Shown here: piece by piece, positions 1 through 6,500 of the stretch
Position numbering within the stretch: position 1 is the stretch's first letter
Layout: each line of letters starts with the position of its first letter
From: JBGLNJ01 sp964353405
GTDB lineage: Bacteria; Chloroflexota; Anaerolineae; Fen-1058
Reading direction: 5' to 3'
Assembly (NCBI GenBank): GCA_964353405.1
Contig: CAYGWJ010000152.1
Span: 1 to 6,760 of the forward strand
Length of the DNA stretch: 6,760 nt
The notes under the pieces: model-generated
Told to the model about the DNA's origin: nothing
Database searches by the model: none
What the model saw: only the letters and a program-made list of their open reading frames with translations
Translations under genes and position numbers: made by a program

Positions 1-2
1 CT

Positions 3-491
3 TTGATAGACGTTCTCTTGCTCGAAGACCTGAGCCAGCAGCATTTGCAGGCTCGCACGCTCGCGGCGGCGCTGCAACGCGCGGGCTTGCGCGCGCAACT
101 GACTCACTTTTCTGATCAAGACATGGGCGCAGTCGTCGCACTGGCTCAACGCGCGCAGCCGCGCCTGATCGTCTTTTCGATTCTCTTTGCCGACCGGGTG
201 CCGGAATGCCTGGCGCTCGTCACGACGCTGCGGCAATCCGGCGTGCGCGCTCACATGACGATGGCCGGCCCGCTGCCCACTTTTGCCGCCGCCGAATTGT
301 TGGCGGCCTGTCCCACGCTTGATTCCGTCCTGTGCGGCGAGGCTGAAGCTAGCATTGTGCAGTTGGCCGCTGCTCTCTGTCATTCTGAGCCCCGAACCAC
401 CTGGCGGGGGCAGGTGGGCGAAGAATCTCTGCCACGCACGACCGAGATGCTTCGCTCAACACGGCAACTGCTTACCCATGTGATCGGCTGA
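3..491 (+). CDS. Cobalamin (B12)-binding domain protein, truncated; probable remnant of a B12-dependent radical SAM protein
   Basis: Residues 1-125 look like the Rossmann-type B12-binding domain found at the N terminus of B12-dependent radical SAM enzymes: a first strand (IDVLLLEDLS), an alternating helix/strand pattern, PRLIVFSILFADRVPE, a glycine strand end (MTMAGPLPTF) and LDSVLCGEAEASIVQLA, which matches the family's usual 'D-SVV-GEGE-t---L' block. No DxHxxG cobalamin-ligand motif is visible, as is common in this subgroup. Full proteins continue into a CxxxCxxC radical SAM domain. Here residues ~126-162 are instead encoded by a palindromic repeat (about 378-466) and a stop follows, with no room for a catalytic domain before the next gene at 563. 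The start is uncertain: TTG at 3 begins at the first predicted strand, but the frame may enter from outside the window. It lies on the same strand as the kinase and 71 nt upstream. I read it as a decayed gene. A stand-alone B12-binding protein is possible. Confidence 0.6.
   Translation: MIDVLLLEDLSQQHLQARTLAAALQRAGLRAQLTHFSDQDMGAVVALAQRAQPRLIVFSILFADRVPECLALVTTLRQSGVRAHMTMAGPLPTFAAAELLAACPTLDSVLCGEAEASIVQLAAALCHSEPRTTWRGQVGEESLPRTTEMLRSTRQLLTHVIG
378..466. repeat. Imperfect palindromic repeat (REP/MITE-like) forming the 3' end of the upstream gene
   Basis: The inner arms 418-429 (GCGAAGAATCTC) and 444-455 (GAGATGCTTCGC) are inverted repeats matching at 11 of 12 positions around a 14-nt loop. 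The outer arms 378-389 (TGTCATTCTGAG) and 455-466 are a weaker inverted pair (8 of 12). The motif TGTCATTCTGAG...GCGAAGAATCTC is one I recall as a dispersed palindrome in Chloroflexota and other bacterial genomes; this recall is unchecked. It is translated as the last ~37 residues of the upstream gene and coincides with loss of the expected protein family sequence, so it probably truncated that gene. Confidence 0.6.
397..417. repeat. Small perfect hairpin inside the 378-466 repeat
   Basis: CCACCTG (397-403) and CAGGTGG (411-417) are a perfect 7-bp inverted repeat around the 7-nt loop GCGGGGG. It sits exactly where the two blocks of the surrounding palindrome (ending GAGC at 390, resuming GCGAAG at 418) would otherwise nearly abut, which suggests a second palindrome inserted into the first. 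Confidence 0.5.
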
Positions 492-551
492 AAAGGCCTC
501 CAGGGAAATCAGTGTGGCAGTAGGTTGAGAGCGAAACTTGGCCCCTAATGC

Positions 552-556
552 GAGGT
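552..556 (+). promoter_or_regulatory. Shine-Dalgarno sequence of the hybrid histidine kinase
   Basis: GAGGT lies 6 nt before the ATG at 563, a normal spacing. An in-frame ATG at 548 is an alternative start giving five extra residues (MRGSH), but nothing comparable lies upstream of it. The frame is closed by a TAG at 521-523, so the start must lie in this short interval. Confidence 0.65.
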
Positions 557-562
557 AGCCAC

Positions 563-3500
563 ATGACCAAAAAGAACAGCAATGTCCAACAGACCTCACA
601 GCGCAAGCGATCCGGCGCCAAGCCGCAGCGCGGTAAAGCTGCCCCGACTCGTTCGCGCACAGCCGAGGCCCGTGCAGACCAGTCGCGTTTGAAACGGGAC
701 CTGCAGCTCGAACTGAAACAACGCGAAGCCGAACTCGCCGTCATCAACAGCATTCAGGCAGGGCTTGCTTCCAAACTCGACTTTCAAGCCATCGTTGATC
801 TCGTCGGCGACAAACTGCGCGAGGTCTTTCACACGGGTGAAATCGGAATCCGCTGGTATGATGCTGCGACTAATCTCGTCCACTATCTCTACGAATACGA
901 GCATGGCGTCCGCTTGAGCATCCCTCCCGCGCCGCCGCGTAGCAAGATGTGGCAGATCATGCTCGAGACGCGTCAGCCGATCGTCATCAACGAGAACATC
1001 GAACAGCGCCAGGCCGAGTTAGGAATCAGGATCATTCCAGGCACCGATCAGTCCAAATCCATGCTGAATGTTCCGATAGTCGCGGGCGACCAGGTGAAAG
1101 GCTCCATCATCGTGGAAGACTATACGCGCGAGCATGCGTTCGGCGATTCCGATGTGCGCCTCGTCCAAACCGTCGCGTCGTCCATGGGTACCGCGCTCGA
1201 AAACGCGCGCTTGTTTGATGAAACGCAACGCCTTTTCAAAGCCGAGCAGCAGCACACTGCCGAACTGGAGATTATCAACAGCATTCAGCAAGGGCTTGCC
1301 GCGCAACTCGATATGCAAGCGATTTACGATCTGGTCGGCGACGAGATTCGCGAGATTTTCCATGCACAGGTCTTGACCATTTCCAGTTATGACTCCGTGA
1401 ACGATTTGCGGCAATTTCGCTATACGATTGAGAACGGGCAGCGTTTCTATCCCGAGCCAGAGAAACCAGGCGCTATTGTTCGCGAGATGCAACAGACCTT
1501 ACAACCCGTGCTGGTTCGCACGTTGGCAGAGTTCGAGCGATACGGCGCGGGCACTATCCCAGGCACAGCGGAAACCAAGTCGGGCGTCTATGTGCCCCTA
1601 ACCGTCGGCGGTGAATTCCGAGGCTATATTACTCTGCAAGATATCGAACGGGAGAATGCCTTTGGCGAAGCGGACGTGCGCCTGCTGACAACGCTCGCCA
1701 ACAGCATGAGCGTTGCGTTGGAGAACGCGCGCCTGTTCCAGGAGACGCGCCGCCTGCTCAAAGAGACCGAACAGCGCGCCGCCGAACTTGCCATCATCAA
1801 CAGTATCCAGCAGGGGCTGGCGTCCAAGCTAGACTTTCAAGCCATCGTGGATCTGGTCGGCGACAAACTGCGCCATGTCTTCGCCACGCTCGACCTCGGC
1901 ATTAACTGGTACGATCAAAAAGCCAATTTGATCCATAATCTTTACCGATACGAACACGGTGAACGGCTAACTATTCCATCACAACCGCCCCTCCCCGACG
2001 GTCCCTTTGTAAGGATGACCAAAACGCGGCAGCCCATTGTTTGGAATACTGTGGAAGAAGGGGATAAGATATCTCCCGCTATGCCCGGAACGGATGCCAG
2101 CACATCGGGAGTCTTCATCCCCATCATCAGCAGTGACCGTGTTCTCGGCAGTATTATACTTGAAAATTACGAGCGTGAGAATGCCTACGGCGAATCCGAA
2201 CTGCGCTTGCTGACCACCATCGCCGCCTCGTTGGGCGCCGCCCTCGAGAATGCCTATCTCTTCGACGAGACCCATCGCCTGCTGGCGGAGACCGAGCAGC
2301 GCAACTCGGAATTGCAGATCATTAACCGCGTGGGGCAGGGACTGGCCAAGCAGCTCGAATTCCAGGCCCTCATTGACCTGGTCGGCGACGAAATCGCCAG
2401 GGTCTTTCCGCCCGTCGGTGCTCCAAAGCTGCACGGCATTTTCATCGCGCTCTACAGCGCCGCGACTAACCAGGTCGAGTTTCCTTATTTTGTGAGCGCC
2501 ACCGGTAATCGCACTCAAATTCCCTCCGAGCCCCTCGGCGCGGGACTCACCTCCAAAATCATTCAATCGCGACAACCTCTTGTGCTGGGGACCTGGCAGG
2601 AGCAGATGGCAAGTGGAGGCGATATCGTTCACGGTGGTACTGGTATTCAGGTAAATTCCCAATCCTGGTTGGGCGTGCCCATCCTCGTAGGCGACCAAGT
2701 GACGGGCGTCATCAGCATCCAAGACGAGCAGCCGAACCTGTATGGCGAGTCGCACGTGCGCCTCTTGAGCACGCTCGCCGCCAATCTCGGCACGGCGATT
2801 GAGAATGCTCGGCTCTTTGCCGAGACCAAGCGCCTGCTCGCGGAGACGCAGCAGCGCACCGCCGAACTGGAGATTATCAACAGCATTCAACAAGGGCTTG
2901 CCGCGCAACTCGACATGCAAGCGATCTATGATCTGTTCGGCGACAAGATTCGTGGCATCTTTGACGCGCAAGCTACCCTCATCTACACATTCGACCATGC
3001 CAAACGGCTCTCACGCGCTTGCTATAGCATCGAAAAGGGACAGCGCTTTTACCCGACGCCGAGACCGTTCAGCAAGATGGTCGAGCACTTGATTCGCACG
3101 CGCGAACTCGTCGTAATCAGTGAGGATGCGGAGCGGCGCAAGGCAGAATTCGGGCTGCAAATCGTTCCGGGCACTGAAAGCGCCAGGTCTCTGGTATACG
3201 TGCCGCTAGCCGTGGGCGAACAGGTCATAGGTTGTGTCACGCTTCAGAACGTTGAGCATGAAAACGCGTTCAGCGAAGCGGACGTGCGCCTGCTGACAAC
3301 GTTGGCGAACAGCATGAGCGTCGCGCTGGAAAACGCACGGCTCTTTGCCGAGACGCAGCAGCGCGCGCGCGAGCAGGAGATTATTGCGAGCGTCGCGCAG
3401 ATGCTTGCCTCGCAGCTCGATATGCAGCGCATCTACGAATCGGTGGGCGATAAACTGCGCGATTTGTTCAACGCGCAAGTGGTCACGCTGAGCACCTTCG

Positions 3501-6500
3501 ACCCCGCCGAGAACATGCTCCATTATCCGTACATGGTCGAAAAAGGCGAGCGGCAGAACGCGGCGCCGCATCCGCCGTCCGGTTTCACGGCGCACGTGAT
3601 CCAGACGCGCGAGCCGCTGCTGCTGAATTCAGTCACAGATGAAACCAGCGCAGCATACGGCAGTCGCATCCTGGCGGGCAGTCCCACCAAATCGTGGCTG
3701 GGAGTTCCGATCATAATCGGGGGCGCAGTCAAAGGCGTCATCTCGCTCCAAAATGTGGATCGCGAGAACGCGTTCGCCGAGTCGGATGCGCGCGTGCTGG
3801 CGACGGTCGCGCTCAACGTCGGCGTCGCGCTGGAAAACGCGCGGCTGTTTGACGAGACGAATCGCCTGCTGGCGGAGACACGGCAGCGCGCGGCAGAGAT
3901 GGCAACCGTCAACCGCATCAGCCAGGCGCTCGCCTCGGAACTGGAACTCGACGCGCTCATCCAGTTGGTCGGCGAGCAAATGCGCCTGCTGTTCAGCGCC
4001 GACATCGTCTACGTTGCGCTCCACGACCGGCAAATGAACCTCATCCATTTTGCCTATCAGTACGGTGAACCTATGCCGCCGCTCCAGTTTGGTCAAGGGT
4101 TGACCTCGCGCATCATCCAGACCGGACAGCCGCTCTTGTTCAACGAGCATGTTGCGGCGCATTACGCCGAGATGGGCATCGCGCTCGTAGGCGCCACGCC
4201 CAAATCGTACCTGGGTGTTCCCATCACGGTTGGCAAACAAGCCATCGGCGTGATCAGCGTCCAAAGCATACAGCAGGAAGGTCGTTTCGACGAAAGCGAC
4301 GTGCGCCTGTTGACGACGATTGCTGCGAACGTCGGCACGGCGATTCATAACGCGCAACTGTATCAAGAGATGCAGCATCGCGCGAGCGAAATGGCAACGC
4401 TCACCGAAATCGGGCGCGACCTTTCGGCGACGCTCGACCTGAACACCGTCCTGGAGCGCATCACCAAGAATGCGCGCGAGGTGTTGGCGGCCCATTCGGC
4501 CGCCGTCTACATGCTCGAGCCCGATGGCAGGTCCTTGCGCACGATCGCGGTAGACGGCGAGTATGCGGATGAGATCCTGGCATCGCGCTCTCAACTCGGC
4601 GAAGGCATTATCGGCACTATCGCGCAGAGCGGCATTGCGGAACTCGTCAACGATGTCACAGAAGATCCGCGCACGGAGCATCTCGAAGGCACGCCCGCGA
4701 CTGAGGAAGGTGAGAAGATGATGGTCGCGCCGCTCCTCTCGCGCGAACACGTCATCGGCGCGATGAGCGTGTGGCGCGGCGGCCAGGATCTCGCGTTTAC
4801 CCAGTCGGACCTCAACTTTTTGGTCGGTCTATCGCGCCAGGCCATGATTGCATTTCAGAACGCGCGGCTGTTCGAACAAGCCCAGGAAGCACAGCAAAGA
4901 CTCGCGGATATCGTTGACTTTTTGCCCGATGCCACGCTGGTGATTGATCGCGCCGGCAAGGTGATCGCGTGGAACCGCGCCATCGAAGAGATGACGGGCG
5001 TCAAAGCGCAGGCTATGATCGGCAAGGGCAACTATGAATACGCCATCCCCTTCTACGGAGAGAGAAGGCCGATTCTCATTGATCTGGTCCTCCTGCCCCA
5101 AGAAGAGATTGAAAAGCAGTATGCACACATCAATAGAGAGGGCGCAGTCCTGATCGGCGAGACCTATGTGTCGAGTCTGAAGGGCGGCGGACGCTATTTG
5201 CTTGGCACGGCCTCAGCGCTCCGCGATGGGAAAGGTTATATCGTCGGAGCGATAGAGACCATCCGCGACATTACCGACCGCAAGCACGCCACAGAAGAGT
5301 TGGAGAAGGCCAAGCTGGCCGCCGATTCCGCAAACGCGGCCAAGAGCGCGTTCCTCGCGACGATGAGCCACGAAATCCGCACGCCGATGAACGCCGTCAT
5401 CGGCATGAGCGGCTTGATGATGGACACGCCGCTGAACAAAGAACAGCGCGAGTACGCCGAGATCATCCGCAACAGCGGTGATGCGCTGCTCACGATCATT
5501 AACGACATCCTCGATTTCAGCAAGATCGAAGCGGGCAAGATGGAGTTGGAGAGCCAGCCGTTCGAATTGCGCGCGTGCGTCGAATCCGCGCTCGACCTGG
5601 TTGCGCCGCGCGCCGCGGAGAAAGGTCTCGATCTGGCGTACGTGATGGACGACGATGTGCCCGCCGCGATTGTGGGCGATGTGACGCGCTTGCGGCAGAT
5701 CATGATCAACCTGCTGACGAACGCGGTCAAGTTCACGGAGAAGGGCGAGGTGGTTTTGACGGTCGGGTCAGCCCTTGTGTCAGTCCCCACAGGGCGACCA
5801 CAAGCAGGGCGATCACAAGCAGGGCGATCACAAGCAGGGCGACCACAAGCAGGGCGACCACAAGCAGGGCGACCACAAGGGTCGCCCCTACATGAATTGC
5901 ATTTCTCTGTCAGAGACACCGGCATCGGCATCCCGGCCGACCGCATGGACCGTCTTTTCCAATCGTTCAGCCAGATAGACCCCACGACCGCGCGCCGGTA
6001 CGGCGGCACCGGCTTGGGACTGGCGATCAGCAAGCGGCTGTGCGAAATGATGGGGGGCAGGATCTGGGTCGAATCCCCGTCTGCCTCCCTACCGTCGGCG
6101 GGGGGCGCACAGGGAGGACCAGGCAGTACGTTCCACTTTACTCTCGCCGCGCAAGAAGCGCCCGATTTCGAGACGCGCAAACGCGTCGGCGGCGCACAGC
6201 CGCAGTTGAGGGACAAGCGTCTCTTGATCGTGGACGACAACGATACGAATCGCCTCATCGTCATCCGCCAGACGCGGGTCTGGGGCATGCTGACACGCGA
6301 TACCGCGTCGCCCAAGGAAGCGCTCGAATGGATCACGCGCGGCGACCCGTTCGACATCGCTATCGTTGACATGAGTATGCCGGAGATGGATGGGCTGACC
6401 TTGTGCGCCGAGATCCGCAAGGTAGAGACGTTGCACGCTTCGCGAACGTCTCTACCGATGCCCATCGTCATTTGTTCTTCGCTCGGACGCCGCGAGGCGA

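Larger units (their letters stand above)
722..4873 (+). repeat. Tandem array of eight GAF-domain units within the kinase gene
   Basis: The helix entering each GAF ends in L-[DE] at residues 73, 250, 424, 599, 784, 953, 1128 and 1292, giving units of 177, 174, 175, 185, 169, 175 and 164 residues. Each exits through (A)LENARLF-like helices. By sequence, GAF1 and GAF3 form one type (WYD core and YEHG-R-(S/T)IP), GAF2 and GAF5 another (AQ core, ENGQRFYP/EKGQRFYP and IPGT/VPGT), and GAF4, GAF6 and GAF7 share S(W/Y)LGVPI. GAF8 stands apart and belongs to the version that usually precedes PAS/HisKA. GAF domains bind small molecules or mediate dimer contacts; no ligand can be named here. Confidence 0.9.

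Noticed and set aside
525..552. Possible promoter (TTGAGA at 525-530) ahead of the kinase
   Set aside because: No acceptable -10 hexamer lies 16-18 bp downstream. The kinase may be cotranscribed with the upstream remnant or use a promoter I cannot see.
492..562. Terminator or regulatory RNA in the gap between the two genes
   Set aside because: Only a 6-bp AGGCCT palindrome and no stem followed by a T-run. The gap contains nothing convincing beyond the Shine-Dalgarno sequence.
1979..2998. 339-codon open frame on the minus strand
   Set aside because: Antisense to GAF3-GAF5. Its apparent internal repeats are the reverse complement of the signalling-helix repeats.
785..3346. Phytochrome or cyanobacteriochrome-type bilin-binding GAFs
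   Set aside because: No conserved chromophore cysteine or surrounding motif. The two cysteines present are not in a recognisable bilin-lyase context, and PHY-domain signatures are absent.
3629..4750. 373-codon open frame on the minus strand
   Set aside because: Antisense shadow of GAF6-GAF8; Arg/Asp/Ala-rich, with repeated phrases that mirror the GAF linkers, as expected from a GC-rich coding strand.
5790..5879. Possible CRISPR array
   Set aside because: The 15-bp units are directly contiguous with no spacers and lie inside a coding region.
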